From the NCBI GenBank assembly GCA_963771305.1, contig CAVYTS010000026.1, positions 434,001-498,000 on the forward strand: a stretch of 64,000 nucleotides of DNA, given 5' to 3'. Below, piece by piece: positions 9,743 through 20,208 of the stretch. The stretch's first letter is position 1. Every line of letters starts with the position of its first letter. Origin of the DNA: CAJCIT01 sp963771305. Lineage in GTDB: Bacteria > Acidobacteriota > Terriglobia > Bryobacterales > Bryobacteraceae. The position numbers and the translations under genes were made by a program. Below the pieces are notes generated by a model. It did not search any database, had not been told where the DNA came from, and was given only the letters and a program-made list of their open reading frames with translations.

Positions 9743-11358
9743 TCTTGCCGACGGATGGACTACCTTAATCGAAGGACCGGCGCGCGGCCATTTTGAGCGG
9801 GTCGTTTTGCCGGAGTATCTGTCCAAGCAATGCCGATCCGGCACGAAAACTCGAAGCATTCGATCGGCCCGAGTCGTGGACTGGGCCGCCCTCGAAGGGC
9901 TCGATGCGGGACTTTGTTTTGTCGAAGTAACGTACGAGGACGGCACTGAGGCGAATTACTTTATTTCGACGGCGGTGAGCTTCGGTGAAAAGGCGGAAAA
10001 CGTGCTCAGTGCAACGCCAAATGCCGTGCTGTCATCGATCTCAGGGAGGGAAGGCGATGGCGTCCTGCACGACGGTCTTCTGGACGACGACGTTTATGCG
10101 GCCTTGTTAAGTCTGATTGAAGACGGTGGCGAGTTGCACACGCGTCACGGCGTTCTGCGGGGCCTGCCCGGCGCAGCCATTGTGAACTCGAAAGTGGGGT
10201 TAAACGACGCCCCTACACATGCACAGCTTTGGCCGGCTGAACAAAGGGGCGCGTTTACTGCTCGTAGTAGTGCGAAGTTCACACTGAAGTTGTTTTGCCG
10301 CAATGAGGCCGGGAACAACCCGGAGGTTGAGATCGGACGATACCTGACGGAGAAACTGCAGTTCGATGCGACACCTCCTTATGCTGGTTCGATCGAATAT
10401 TTGCCGGAAGCCGCGGAGCCCACGGCGTTTGCCATGCTGCAACTCTCGGTGCCGAATGAGGGCGATGGTTGGAAATGGACACTGGAGGAGTTGGAGCGCT
10501 ACTACGAGAACTGCGCATCCGTGACATTCCCGGCGCCAGACACTCCAGAAGAAAACTTCCGACTTCTTCGAACTCTCTGAGCAGCCAGTTTCGCAGTTGG
10601 CACGCGACCATATTGGCATTTCTCTCGACTCAGCTGCGGCTTTGGGACGATGTACCGCCCAAATGCACCAGGCGCTCGGGTCGGAGTCCGTCGATCCAGC
10701 CTTCTCGCCGGAACCGATCACGTCTGAATACCTTCGTGGGTTGGTGACGGACTTCAGTGAACGTGCGACAGAAGCCTTCGATGCGCTAAAGGAGGGTATG
10801 TCACAATTGCCCGATGACGTAGTTGAACCTGCTGGGTTGGTCCTCGGCCGCCGGCGGTCGATTCTCGATAACCTCAAGCGTTTGGACGGACGGGGAATAC
10901 GATCGCTCCGGACACGCATCCACGGGAACTATCAACTTAATAGCGTGTTGCGGGCAAAGAGCGAGTACCTTGTGGTCGACTTCGGGGGCGATCCAACCTT
11001 GCCGCTCGCACAGAGAAGGGCTAAACACTCGCCTCTCAAGGACATGGCAACCATGTTGCGTTCTTTCAGTTATGCCGCATACGCTGCTTTGATGACTCAC
11101 GCCGGGAGACGGCCAGAGACGTGGGACACTCTTCTTCCTTGGGCGAGACTTTGGGAAAGAACAATGGCCGGGGTTTTCCTTCAGGCCTACCGGGAGGCAT
11201 CCGGGAACGCGAACTATCTGCCCGTTGACCCAGTTGACTTCCAGTTGCTGCTTCAGGCCCATGCGACGGACAGAGCGTTGAACGAACTGCTGCATGAGTT
11301 GAACAACCCGCATGGATCGGTTCGCATTCCATTAGAAGGAATTCTGTCGCAACCCTGA
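9681..11358 (+). CDS. Maltokinase-like protein (TreS partner), frameshifted, catalytic HGD reads HGN
   Basis: Maltokinase phosphorylates maltose with ATP to maltose-1-phosphate, feeding GlgE glucan synthesis. The N-terminal cap region is recognisable (LADGWTTLIEGPARGHFERV; LPEYLSKQCRSGTKTRSIRS). After PAPDTPEE, in an A run near 10550, one base appears to be missing. The next frame continues DFFELSEQPVSQLARDH and the C-terminal kinase lobe. The catalytic loop, HGDxHL in the family, reads HGNYQLNSVL (CAC GGG AAC at 10921-10929), and the metal-binding DFEGEP reads DFGGDP. RRAKHSPLKDMATMLRSFSYAA is typical. Loss of the catalytic Asp makes phosphotransfer doubtful even if the frameshift is an error. 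Confidence 0.75.
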
Positions 11359-11392
11359 TAGACCACTAAGGCATAGGAACTGAAGGGAAACT

Positions 11393-12599
11393 TTGGCGAA
11401 ATTGGACACAACTGCCGGCACAAGCAAAACAGATTCAGCAAATTGGAGCAGTCGACCTGGTTGTGGGTCTCGTGGATCAGCAGAGCAACACAAACCTGAC
11501 CACTATCGCTGCCGCTATACGCAAAGGATTAGAACGGCTTCCCGGGCCTACTCGCACGGCACTCGTATTTCGGGACGCGGCCGCCGCTGCACCCGATCCG
11601 GAACCGGTAGAGGTCCATGAGGATGAATCTCTACAGCTACTTTCTTATTCCCTACCCTCTGCCGATTCATCAGTTACGTTGCTGCCCAGCATATCCGGTG
11701 CGTACCAGTCTCTTTGCGACATCAGTCATAGGCTCGGCGCTCGCGCGTGCGCCGTCATCGTTTCGACGCCAGAGAGCCTGACCCCTGAATGGATCCATAA
11801 CTTAGTTCAGCCTATTCTAGATAGAGGCTTCGATCTTGTAACTCCTTGTTACGAGCCAAACAGATTCGAGGGCTTGCTGAACGGCGCCATTGTCTCGCCC
11901 TTGACGCGTGCTCTGTATGGGAAGCAGATCCAAAACCCATGGGGACCGGATCTTGGCTTTTCTGCACGTCTTCTAGAGCGGGTCATCCAAGCCAACTCAA
12001 GCCGGACGAAGGGCGCCAGCATGCGTCAATTCCCGCTAATCGGTGTAGAGGCCATCATCAGCGGCCTCAAGGTGTGCCAATCACAGGTAGGCCGGCGGAT
12101 ATACCCCCCTGTTGATTGGAAGAACTTGGATTCAGTTCTCGCCGAGGTTTTAGATCCACTATTCTTTGGCATAGAACGGGATGCGCCATTCTGGCAGCAC
12201 GTCCGCAAGTCGGAACCGGTACCAACCTTCGGTGATGCTCCTCCCTTCTCCAACGACGCTGTGGCGGTGGACGTGCCACGGTTGCTTGAGCCGTTCAAAT
12301 TAGGTATTTCGAATCTACAGGAGATCTGGGGCCTGGTACTGCCCCCGGCAGCGTTGTTTGAATTAAGAAAGGTTGATCGTCTCCCGCCGGAAGAATTTCG
12401 AATTCCCGATGAGCTGTGGGTGCGCATTACTTACGATTTTGCGCTGGCATATCGTCTCCGGACGATAGCCCGCGATCATTTATTGCGTGCACTTACGCCT
12501 TTATATCTTGGATGGATCGCCTCTTACGCCATCGGAGTTGAGTCAGTGGACAGGCTCGCGGTGCAAAAAAGATGGGAGCGGCTGTGCGAGTGCATATGA
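11393..12599 (+). CDS. GT2/GT81-like glycosyltransferase (GpgS/mannosylglycerate-synthase type), divergent; N-terminal frameshift
   Basis: The core from about 11430 (QIQQIGAVDLVVGLVDQQSN) matches the start of glucosyl-3-phosphoglycerate-synthase-like proteins, as do the segments ILDRGFDLVTPCYEPNRFEG, GAIVSPLTRALYGKQIQNPW and GPDLGFSARLLERV. Relative to that family the sugar-nucleotide loop (normally PSYNN...DGGSTDGT) is replaced by VDQQSNT...RDAAAAAPDPE, and GGDFGFS reads GPDLGFS. Donor binding may thus differ or be lost. No start codon exists in the core frame upstream of 11463. The likely start is TTG 11393 behind AAGGGA (MAKLDTTAGTS), one indel out of frame. Position after treS and maltokinase suggests compatible-solute or glucan metabolism (inference). 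Confidence 0.65.
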
Positions 12600-12679
12600 G
12601 ACTGAGAAGCCCTATTTCGTGTCGCGGTGGCGTTGGCCGGATCGGTTCAACCCATAGTGTGTGAGGAAAGGAGAGCGCC

Positions 12680-13378
12680 ATGTGGAATCAAGTTCAACAA
12701 GCTTTGAACGAATCAACTGTTCGCGTCATTAAACAGGTTGCGAATCTTTTGCCCGGCGTCGCGGCGTTAATAGTGGCCTTGGCAATCTCGGGACTATTCG
12801 CCTGGCTTCTTGCCTTTGTGCTCCGCCGATTGTTACGCCGACTCCATTTCGATGAGCAGGTGAACATTTGGGGAGTTGGTAGCTTCGCCGACTGGTCGCC
12901 TTCCAGCACGCCGACCATCGTAGTGACACGCGCAGCCTCCTGGGTCATTATGTTGATCGGACTCTTGATCGGCATCTCGGCCTTTGACGCAACGCTGACG
13001 TCTCAATTCGCTCAGCGCCTGTTCAGCTACCTGCCGAACGTCTTTGCAGCGCTAGTTCTATTGTTCGGCGGAGGGGTGGCAGCCCGCTTTCTTTCACGGA
13101 GCGTGCTCATCGGCGCGGTGAACATGAATCTGCAGTATGCCCGCCTTTTAAGCGTCGGGGTTCGATGGATGGTCGTGGTGTTGACCTTGGCGATGGTTCT
13201 TGATCATTTGTCGATTGGAGGGCGCATCGTGTATATCGCCTTCACGATCTTGTTTGGCGGAATTGCGCTTGCTCTATCTCTTGCTGTGGGTCTCGGATCG
13301 AAGGATCTCGTGAGCCGATCGCTGGAACGCGAAGCTTCACGGGGCGGTGAGATGGAGAGTCCGTTTCGGCATCTATGA
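12680..13378 (+). CDS. Membrane protein, conserved TM-helix / mechanosensitive-channel-like, no MscS domain
   Basis: 232 residues behind a strong ribosome site (GAGGAAAGGAGAGCGCC before ATG). Four to five hydrophobic helices: about residues 20-48 (PGVAALIVALAISGLFAWLL), 76-95, 110-130 (VFAALVLLFGGGVAARFLS), 150-175 and 180-200 (AFTILFGGIALALSLAVGLG). The last helix is followed by SKDLVSRSLE, resembling the pore-lining region of small MscS-like or TM_helix-repeat (PF05552-like) proteins. The soluble beta domain of MscS is absent. Its place after the trehalose genes suggests an osmotic role, which is inference. Confidence 0.7.
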   Translation: MWNQVQQALNESTVRVIKQVANLLPGVAALIVALAISGLFAWLLAFVLRRLLRRLHFDEQVNIWGVGSFADWSPSSTPTIVVTRAASWVIMLIGLLIGISAFDATLTSQFAQRLFSYLPNVFAALVLLFGGGVAARFLSRSVLIGAVNMNLQYARLLSVGVRWMVVVLTLAMVLDHLSIGGRIVYIAFTILFGGIALALSLAVGLGSKDLVSRSLEREASRGGEMESPFRHL

Positions 13379-13436
13379 CCAGTCACGGGGCCTGCGCATT
13401 CACCGCTCGATGCGGTGCTCGTCTATTCAATGGGGG

Positions 13437-15497
13437 CTATTCCGGTTCTGCCTGGAGCAGTAAATGCTTCTCGAATTGAACATCCAGTGTGGCGGTGGGT
13501 CCGCGCACCGTTCCCAAATCCTTGCCTTCCAGGTAGTCGGTAACGCGATATGCCTGCGGGGACAGGCCCCGCAACTCGATCTTGCCGCTCCACTGCGGCG
13601 CGTAGAAGGCGTAGTACAGATTGCCGCCCTTGCGAACCACGTGCGTCTCCGGCCGGTCAAAACCGATGTCGTATAGAGTGCCGGCGTATTCTCCCCGAGA
13701 GAGCATTTTCTCTTTGTAGATGCCGACCCACTTTTCGAAATTCTTCTCACGTGCGGGCGTAAGGTCACCGCGCTTCTTTGCCGCCGATCCTTCCGGCCAT
13801 GTGAAGTTGGTGCCCACGACGCCGCCCACTCCCACGGTGGAGGCGAAATCGTCCTTCGTCATATCGACGTGGTCGCCGAAGTAGGCCACAGCATCACCTT
13901 GCAGAGCCTTGAGCGTCTTGCCCTTCGTGCGCACCTGCCATGCTGACTCCGGGTCGGACGCCACGGACATGTTCAGGAACGGCAGCGTGAAAAAGGAATA
14001 GGCCGTGCCGCACGGGCAGAATTCCACCAGCGCATCCGCTTTCGTCTGCTTGGCAGTCTCGTAAAGGGCCTGGAAGAACTTGGGCATTCCCTCCACGGAG
14101 TCCTCAGGTCGAGCATGCTTGTGCGCGGGGTTGTAGCATGGCGGCGCGCCGTTCATGTGCTGGCCGTCGAGCTTGAGTCCGTCGAATCCCCAGTCTCTGA
14201 TCGCCTTCACCACAATCGCTTGGTGGTACGCCACTACTTCCGGATCCGCGGGGCACAGATACCACGAGTTCCAATAGGAGATCTTCTGTTTGCTGCCGTC
14301 GGCGTTCAGCAGCAGCCATTCCGGATGTTTCTTCACCACCTCTGAGCCAGGATCCGCGGTCAAGGGCGCCCACCACAACTGGGCTTTGAAACCCTCAGCA
14401 TGAATCTTGTCCACCATGGCGCGCATATCGGCGTCGCCATTCGGATACTTCTGCGGCTGCAGGAACCAATCGCCTTGTGCGGTCTGCCAGCCGTCATCCA
14501 GCGTGACCCAGGTGAAGCCAAGCTTTTTCACGATCGGAAGTGCGCCGTAGACTTGGCTGGGCGTGCACTTCCGGCCGTAACCCCAGGCGCACCAGATGGG
14601 ACCGAACGCGCTATCGGGCGATGCGTCAAAATGAATGCCTTGCGCAATCATCGCCTCGCGGTAATCTCGCAGCGTTTGAAAGTAGTCGCCTTCGTGGACC
14701 GCGACGAAAGTGCGGAATGTTTTGAGCGTGGCGCCGGGCGGGAGCACCTGGTTCTGCCGGAACTCCACTGCCACGGTGGCATGGTCCGGGCCCGGCTCCG
14801 TTACCGGTAAAGAAATCAGCTTCGGCGCCATTTCCAGATGCCCCACGCCGATGCCGGCATCCCGCCGCCACACATCCACCACAGGCGTGCCGCCGCCGTA
14901 GTCGGGCGCGTTCATGCCCAGGAAGTTTTCCTGCTTGAAACCCGGCTTCAGCGGCAGTACCCAGTCGGGCCGCTTCTCGTAGGAACCGCTCTGATACGAC
15001 CAAAACGCCGGTTGAGCGGCCGAGGCAGAAGCGCTGATCGAGTAATGCTGGTTGGTCCAGCCGCTCACGGAAAGATCAGAGCTTCCCGTGTTGGTGTATG
15101 CCACTTCGAAAATGGCTATGCGTGGAAACGCGTCATGGACCGTGACGGTCACCGTTTTCTGGAGCGGCGGAGCGATGCCCGTGAGGATGGTTCGGAAGCC
15201 TGACCCCAACTGATCCCGGATTGGCTCGCGTTTCTGGGCTTGCAGTGTGAAGTCCGTGATATCGCGGTTGGATAGGCGGATGAATTCAGAAGGGCTGAAA
15301 TCTCCGATGACGGATTCCTGCCCGGCCAGAAGCTTCACCACCCGGCTGTGCATATTGGCGTCAAACTCGATACGGATGTTCTGGCCGTCGACGCGAGCGC
15401 CGTCCGCAGCGGAAACGCGGCCGACCGCCCAACTGATCAGGACGAGTTGCAGGAGAGTTGTGATCACGGGGCGTCGACCGGCACGATTCCTTGGCAC
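13437..15497 (-). CDS. Secreted alpha-galactosidase, GH36/melibiase type
   Basis: Hydrolyses terminal alpha-galactosides. 686 residues with an N-terminal basic and hydrophobic signal peptide (VITTLLQLVLISWAVGRVSA, residues 11-30). An N-terminal beta-sandwich domain runs to about 290, then a TIM barrel: GPIWCAWGYGRKCTP, FTWVTLDDGWQTAQGDW and GFKAQLWWAPLTADPGSE. The nucleophile Asp444 is in FDGLKLDGQHM, and the SDPESAW region supplies the likely acid/base. A C-terminal beta domain completes it. Family assignment is firm, but exact substrate (galactoside versus another alpha-glycoside) is not. It is convergent with the upstream membrane gene and follows a small secreted protein on the same strand. 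A role in plant polysaccharide use in soil fits. Confidence 0.88.
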   Translation of the reverse strand: MPRNRAGRRPVITTLLQLVLISWAVGRVSAADGARVDGQNIRIEFDANMHSRVVKLLAGQESVIGDFSPSEFIRLSNRDITDFTLQAQKREPIRDQLGSGFRTILTGIAPPLQKTVTVTVHDAFPRIAIFEVAYTNTGSSDLSVSGWTNQHYSISASASAAQPAFWSYQSGSYEKRPDWVLPLKPGFKQENFLGMNAPDYGGGTPVVDVWRRDAGIGVGHLEMAPKLISLPVTEPGPDHATVAVEFRQNQVLPPGATLKTFRTFVAVHEGDYFQTLRDYREAMIAQGIHFDASPDSAFGPIWCAWGYGRKCTPSQVYGALPIVKKLGFTWVTLDDGWQTAQGDWFLQPQKYPNGDADMRAMVDKIHAEGFKAQLWWAPLTADPGSEVVKKHPEWLLLNADGSKQKISYWNSWYLCPADPEVVAYHQAIVVKAIRDWGFDGLKLDGQHMNGAPPCYNPAHKHARPEDSVEGMPKFFQALYETAKQTKADALVEFCPCGTAYSFFTLPFLNMSVASDPESAWQVRTKGKTLKALQGDAVAYFGDHVDMTKDDFASTVGVGGVVGTNFTWPEGSAAKKRGDLTPAREKNFEKWVGIYKEKMLSRGEYAGTLYDIGFDRPETHVVRKGGNLYYAFYAPQWSGKIELRGLSPQAYRVTDYLEGKDLGTVRGPTATLDVQFEKHLLLQAEPE

Positions 15498-15621
15498 TCA
15501 AGCGCTCTCTTTCGACGATCCTACCAGATGCAACTCACGGATCAGAGACATGAACTGCCACGCTTGAATGTGCCGAGCGGGCCGGGCCCAAGCCGAGGGT
15601 TCCGGCCCGCTTGCGGCAGAA

Positions 15622-16091
15622 TCAGTCTCCTTGGCCCGGAGTTGCCAGGCGCGTTGCGGCATTCGTGAAGCAGCCGATCGAGATCGAATTGCTATTCGCA
15701 TCGAAGTCCTGAACGGTCCCGGTTGAGGTGAACTCCTTACCGTCCGGACCGATTGTGATCGCGTCGAGAACCTTGGCGAACGTGCCGATTGCCGTATACC
15801 GGAAGAACCAGTAGGAGGCGGGGAATATCTGGTCGCCTTCATGTTGATGGCTCCAGACCCCCCAGCTGATCCCGCGCGAGGCGGTATTCGCGGTCTCGGT
15901 CATCGAGCCGTCTTATCGAACGTTTGAATACTCCGAACCGTCCGGACGGGATTGCCGTGGCAGTCTGTGACTGTGACATGCACATCCCAAGTGCCGACCA
16001 GGCTGTGCTCTTCCTGCGCAGACAGGGTCATCTGCGAAGCCGTGAAAGTGAGCGCGAACATCGCGCCAATCCGCAACAAACTCTCGGTCAT
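15622..16091 (-). CDS. Small secreted protein of unknown function, 1-nt frameshift
   Basis: ATG 16091 opens a signal peptide (LLRIGAMFALTFTASQMTLSAQ), then HSLVGTWDVHVTVTDCHGNP. The frame stops after TFDKTAR near 15905. Adding one A to the AA run of GATAAGACGG near 15911 gives TFDKDGSMTETANTASRGIS and continues to a stop at 15622 (SYWFFRYTAIGTFAKVLDAI; VQDFDANSNSISIGCFTNAA). The restored protein is about 156 residues with a lipocalin-like look: a beta-rich small domain with GTW near the start. I know it only as a conserved secreted acidobacterial-type protein. Two cysteines could form a disulfide. Confidence 0.65.
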
Positions 16092-16244
16092 CTGTGTTCT
16101 CCTCTAGAACTGTCTTCGGAGAGGCCGGCAGCCGGCCCGAATGTTCCGAACCGCCTTCCGGCATCTCCTTCGCGCCTATAGGCGCGAGATGAGGGCGAAA
16201 GCTGTCACCACTTTGAACTTTTTTTCCGGGAGCGGACGAAGGCG

Positions 16245-16811
16245 CTAAGTCCGATTGATTTCCGCCTGGAGCCAGGACCGGGCGAACATCCAGTCCCGAT
16301 GCACCGTTTCGGGCGAGGCTGCGAGTACCTCGGCGGTCTCCTCCTCGGTGAGCCCGCCGAAGAAGCGCAGCTCGACCACGCGGGCTTTACGCGGCTCGAT
16401 CTCAGCCAGCTCTTTGAGGGCGTCGTCGAGCAGGATCAGCTCCGTGGCGCGGCTCGCGCCCACATCCGGCTGTTCGTCGAGGTTCACGTGTTCCGCATGG
16501 CCGACGCGTTTGGCCGTCAGGCGCTACCGCGCCCGGTCGAGCAGGATATTGCGCATGATCTGAGCCGAGACGGCGAAGAAATGGGCCCGGTGCTGCCAGT
16601 TCACATTCGAGACAGCGATGAGCTCGAGGAAAGCCTCATGGACTAGTGCCGTGGCCTGCATGGTTTGCCCGGCGCGCTCGTTCTGCATGTGGCGTCCGGC
16701 GATACACCGCAAGGTGCGATAAACGCCGGGCGTCAATTGATCGAGGGCATCGCGGTCACCACCGGCCTAGGCGCGCGGAAGCTGTGTTGTCTCCGACGTT
16801 TGATCGTCCAT
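16245..16811 (-). pseudogene. ECF sigma factor (sigma-70 region 2/4, TIGR02999-like) with two in-frame TAG codons
   Basis: From ATG 16811 one frame runs for about 188 codons, the normal length for this ECF group, but contains TAG at 16767-16769 and 16524-16526. Region 2 is seen in DRDALDQLTPGVYRTLRCIA, ATALVHEAFLELI, WQHRAHFFAVSAQIMRNILL and DRAR. Region 4 is seen in DDALKELAEIEPRKARVVEL, RFFGGLTEEETAEVL and SPETVHRDWMFARSWL. The first TAG sits where the family has Trp (PRA-W-AGGD) and the second after DRAR, commonly Gln or another residue. No frameshift is needed. It is divergent from a Ser/Thr kinase, a recurring partnership for such sigma factors. Either recent decay or base-call errors explains the stops. 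Confidence 0.8.
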
Positions 16812-16856
16812 AGAGTTCGATCGTGACCAATTCTACAACCCGGGAGGGCCGAGGGA

Positions 16857-16890
16857 TGATGGCCGCTGATAAACGCGGATGAAGTGCGGA
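16857..16890. repeat. Short dispersed repeat, copy 1 (GATGGCCGCTGATAAACGCG type)
   Basis: Contains ATGG(C)CGC.GAT.AACGC and GATGAA.(C)GCGGAT blocks that recur at 27805-27840 with few changes. It lies in the divergent region between the sigma and kinase genes. Confidence 0.4.
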
Positions 16891-16999
16891 TTATTTCATT
16901 CGTTCAAGAGGGCTTGCGGGGAAGCTTCCGGCCTTTTTCAGTACTGCAGGCTGTCGCAACACACGCAGCCCCACAATATCATTGGTCTTACCGAAAAAG

Positions 17000-19652
17000 A
17001 TGAGTCCCGAGAGGTTGCGCCAGATCGAGGAGTTGTACCACTGGGCTTAGGAACGCGGCGAAGGCGTTCTGGCGGATACCGATCCGGAGCTTCGGGCGGA
17101 GGTCGAAAGGCTTCTGGCGCAGGATACCGAAAGCGGCGGCAAACTGCTGGACCAATCCGCAACGGACCTGATACCGGGTCTCGGCCAGCCGGAAATAACA
17201 GCCGGAACACGGCTGGGCCCATACCGGATTGAAGCGCCACTGGGACGGGGTGGCATGGGGCAAGTGTTCAGCGCCACGGACACGCGCCTGGCCCGGTTGG
17301 TTGCGATTAAAATCTCGGACGAACGATTCAGCGACCGCTTCGAACGCGAGGCGCGAGCCATCGCCGCGCTGAATCATCCGCATATCTGCACGCTGTATGA
17401 CGTCGGCCCCAACTATCTGGTGATGGAACTGGTGGAAGGCGAAGTCCTGGCGGAGCGATTGAAGCGCGGCAAGTTGTCCGTGGAGCAGACCATCCAGTAC
17501 GGGACGCAAGTCTGCGATGCACTAGCGGCGGCCCACGCCAAGGGGATTGTGCATCGCGATCTCAAGCCGGCCAACATCATGCTGACAAAATCCGGCGTGA
17601 AAGTGTTGGATTTCGGGCTGGGGAAGACCGCACAGGACTTGAATGTCACCGCAACCCGCGACGTAATCGGCACCCCGGCCTACATGGCCCCGGAGCAATT
17701 CGAGGGCCGGCCGGTTGACGCCCGATGTTTACGCGCTGGGGCTGGTGCTGGCCGAGATGGCCACGGGAAAACGAACGACATCCGGTCAGCCCGGAGCGTT
17801 GCCGCCACCGCTCGGCCGCGTCATCAACCGATGCCTGGAAGAAGATCCGGATGAGCGGTGGCAATCCGCACGCGACATGAAATGGGAGCTGCAATCGACA
17901 GCCGCCACCCCCGCTAGCCCATTCTGGCGCTCAGGGAAGCCGCTCGTCGCCGGTGCGCTCGCACTGTCCGCTTTGTTGGTGACGCTGGTTGTCTTGATCC
18001 GCGTCCTCCGCCAACCATCTCCGCCGCCGCAAGAGACGCGTGCGAGTGTCTTGCTCCCCGAGAATTCGAGGCCGCTCTCGCTGGCGGTGTCTCCCGACGG
18101 GCGCTATATCGCGCTAGTGCTCGTCCGGCAGGGAAAGCAGCAAATCTGGATCCGGGCGCTTGCCGATCTCGAACTGACGCCGCTGGCAGGAACCGATGGC
18201 GCAGCGCAACCTTTTTGGTCTCCCGACAGCCGGACCATCGGGTTCTTTGCCGATGCCAGGCTGAAGAAGATCGACCGTTCGGGAGGGTTGGTGCCAACGC
18301 TGTGTGATGCGCTGGGAGCCCTGGGCGGCGCCTGGAATCAATATGGCGACATCGTGGTTGGCGCGTTGAATGGAATCCAGCGAGTTCCCGCAGCGGGTGG
18401 AGCGATGTCCGATCTGCCCAACCACGTCAAGGTGGCTGGGCACTCTCCGTCTTTCCTGCCCGATGGGCGGCACTTCCTGGCCACGCGCGACCCAAGATCG
18501 GCACACCCCGGTGTGTGGCTCAATTCAATGGACGGGCCGGAATCACGCCAAATTGTGCCAGATTCATCGAACGCGCAGGTCGTGGAGCCGCTGCCGGGAA
18601 GCCAGATCGGTTATGTACTGTTCACGCGTGTAGGAACACTGATGGTGTTGCCGTTCGACCTGAAGCGGCTGGAACCGGCAGGCGAGCCATTTCCGTTAGC
18701 GCAACGAATCGTAGCCATAGGAGAACAAGAATGGCTGGCCTCCGCCTCCAGCCAGGGAGTGCTGGCCCATGTGTCCGGCCACAGAGGTGGATGGCAGTAC
18801 GTCTTGCGCGACAGGCAAGGCCAAAGACTCGGATCGTTTGACGACGCCGGCGCAGTGGCGATGATCTCACCGGACGGGAAGCGTTTAGCGGGAGATCGCG
18901 AGGGTGACATTTGGGTGCTGGAGTTTAAGCGGGGCATTGCGAGCCGGCTCACTTTTTCACCGCCCTCACCTTTTAATCCGATCTGGTCGCAGGATGGCCA
19001 GCATGTGGCATATGGCATCGTGGGCACCGGCATTTTCCGGAAGGAAGCTGATGGCTCCCGTGCCCAGGAGCTGCTCCTGCGGACAGACCGGCTCGCCGTT
19101 CCGAAGAGCTGGTCGCCGGATGGGCGGTTCATCCTGTACGCGCAAATCAATCCCGGCACAGGGGCGGATCTGCTCGCGTTGCCGGTTGAACCCGATCCGA
19201 AACCAATTGTGGTGGCACAGACTAAGGCCACTGAGGGCCAGGGGCAGTTTTCGCCGGACGGACACTGGGTGGCCTATACGTCAAACGAGTCCGGCTTGAG
19301 CGAGGTCTATGTGATCCCGTTCCCTCCGTCACCGAACGGCGGCAAATGGATGATCTCCCGGGGCGGCGGTGTGCAGCCGCGCTGGAATCGGAACGGTAAA
19401 GAGTTGTTTTACATTTCCCCCGATTCGGAAATGATGTCCGTCCCGGTGGAGACTCAGCCGGTTTTCACGGCGGGCTCGCCGCAGCCTCTGTTCCAGACCG
19501 AGATGGTGGACACGGGAATCCGCACCGGACCGATCAGTTGGGAGGTGATGCCGGACGGAGACCGATTCATCATTATCACCGGGAACTCTACCGACACGTC
19601 GTCACTAACCGTGGCTCTGAACTGGCGGGGCGCCGATTCGGGCAAGAGGTAG
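17000..19652 (+). CDS. Ser/Thr protein kinase with TolB/WD40-like propeller, one in-frame TAG and one frameshift
   Basis: ATG 17000 gives MSPERLRQIEELYHWA, then TAG (17048-17050), then ERGEGVLADTDPELRAEVER in the same frame. This is the usual acidobacterial kinase N-terminus, where the TAG most simply replaces CAG. The kinase domain has GRGGMGQVFSA, VAIKIS (Lys), GIVHRDLKPANIML (catalytic Asp), VLDFGLGKT and GTPAYMAPEQFEG. Near 17720 the frame slips after RPVDA and resumes DVYALGLVLAEMATGKR. A transmembrane helix (PLVAGALALSALLVTLVVLI) precedes a propeller with repeated SPDG...IAL / WSPDSRTIGF / SPDGKRLAGD blades. Restored length is about 880 residues. Likely a membrane receptor kinase. Many kinases of this design sit beside ECF sigma genes. 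Confidence 0.85.
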
Positions 19653-19857
19653 GCCCTGACGATCACTGCTCCAAAGTGCTTCTGTTTTGAGGAGGCGGAG
19701 GGTACATGGTTTCTTATCAACGTCTAACGGCCTGCGCCACATTTTCGAAAAAAAGCCCGGATGACCCGCCTAGCTAAGTCGATCGACCAATGGCTTACAA
19801 TAGTAAAGACTCTGCAGAGCCGAGTCAGTAGCCCGAGCGGAAGGTGGTGATTTTAGC

Positions 19858-20055
19858 TTGGCAGAGGTAGTTCTTCAAGACGGTGAAACCCTTGAGAGCG
19901 CGCTTCGCCGCTTCAAACGCAAGGTCCAACAAGAAGATATTGTTAAAGAGATCAAGCGCCATTCGTTCTATTTGAAGCCCGGTGAAAAGCGACGCACCAA
20001 GGAAGCCCTCGCCCGGAAACGCAATCGCAAGAAGCGTCCGCGCGACATAGAGTAG
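19858..20055 (+). CDS. rpsU: 30S ribosomal protein S21
   Basis: 65 residues (VVLQDGETLESALRRFKRKV; SFYLKPGEKRRTKEALARKR), a complete, very basic S21, which binds the 3' region of 16S rRNA in the small subunit. The start is TTG at 19858 (TTG-Ala-Glu-Val) behind AAGGTGGTGA. No ATG is available in frame before the conserved part. A TACAAT hexamer at 19796-19801 could be its -10 box. An intrinsic terminator follows directly, so it is probably monocistronic. Confidence 0.95.
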   Translation: MAEVVLQDGETLESALRRFKRKVQQEDIVKEIKRHSFYLKPGEKRRTKEALARKRNRKKRPRDIE

Positions 20056-20075
20056 TTCATAAACCAGTAGTGAGG

Positions 20076-20109
20076 AAGCGGCCCACACTCAAGCGATGGT
20101 GGGCCGCTT
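20076..20109 (+). terminator. Intrinsic terminator after rpsU
   Basis: Perfect 11-bp stem AAGCGGCCCAC / GTGGGCCGCTT with a 12-base loop, then GTTGTTTGG, 20 bp after the rpsU stop. The opposite-strand gene starts beyond it, so it may also insulate that gene's end. Confidence 0.8.
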
Positions 20110-20208
20110 GTTGTTTGGACGGCGCACTTGCTGTGCTCCGGTGCGGAGAGGTACGCGCACGGTTGCTCTGTGGGCGGGCGCTCGACCTCCCGACGGATCG
20201 AACGTGCG

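Noticed and set aside
16245..19652. TAG recoded as a sense codon in this organism
   Set aside because: Many intact genes here end in TAG (asnB, eno, amidase, ligD, M28), so TAG works as stop. Local loss or errors fit better.
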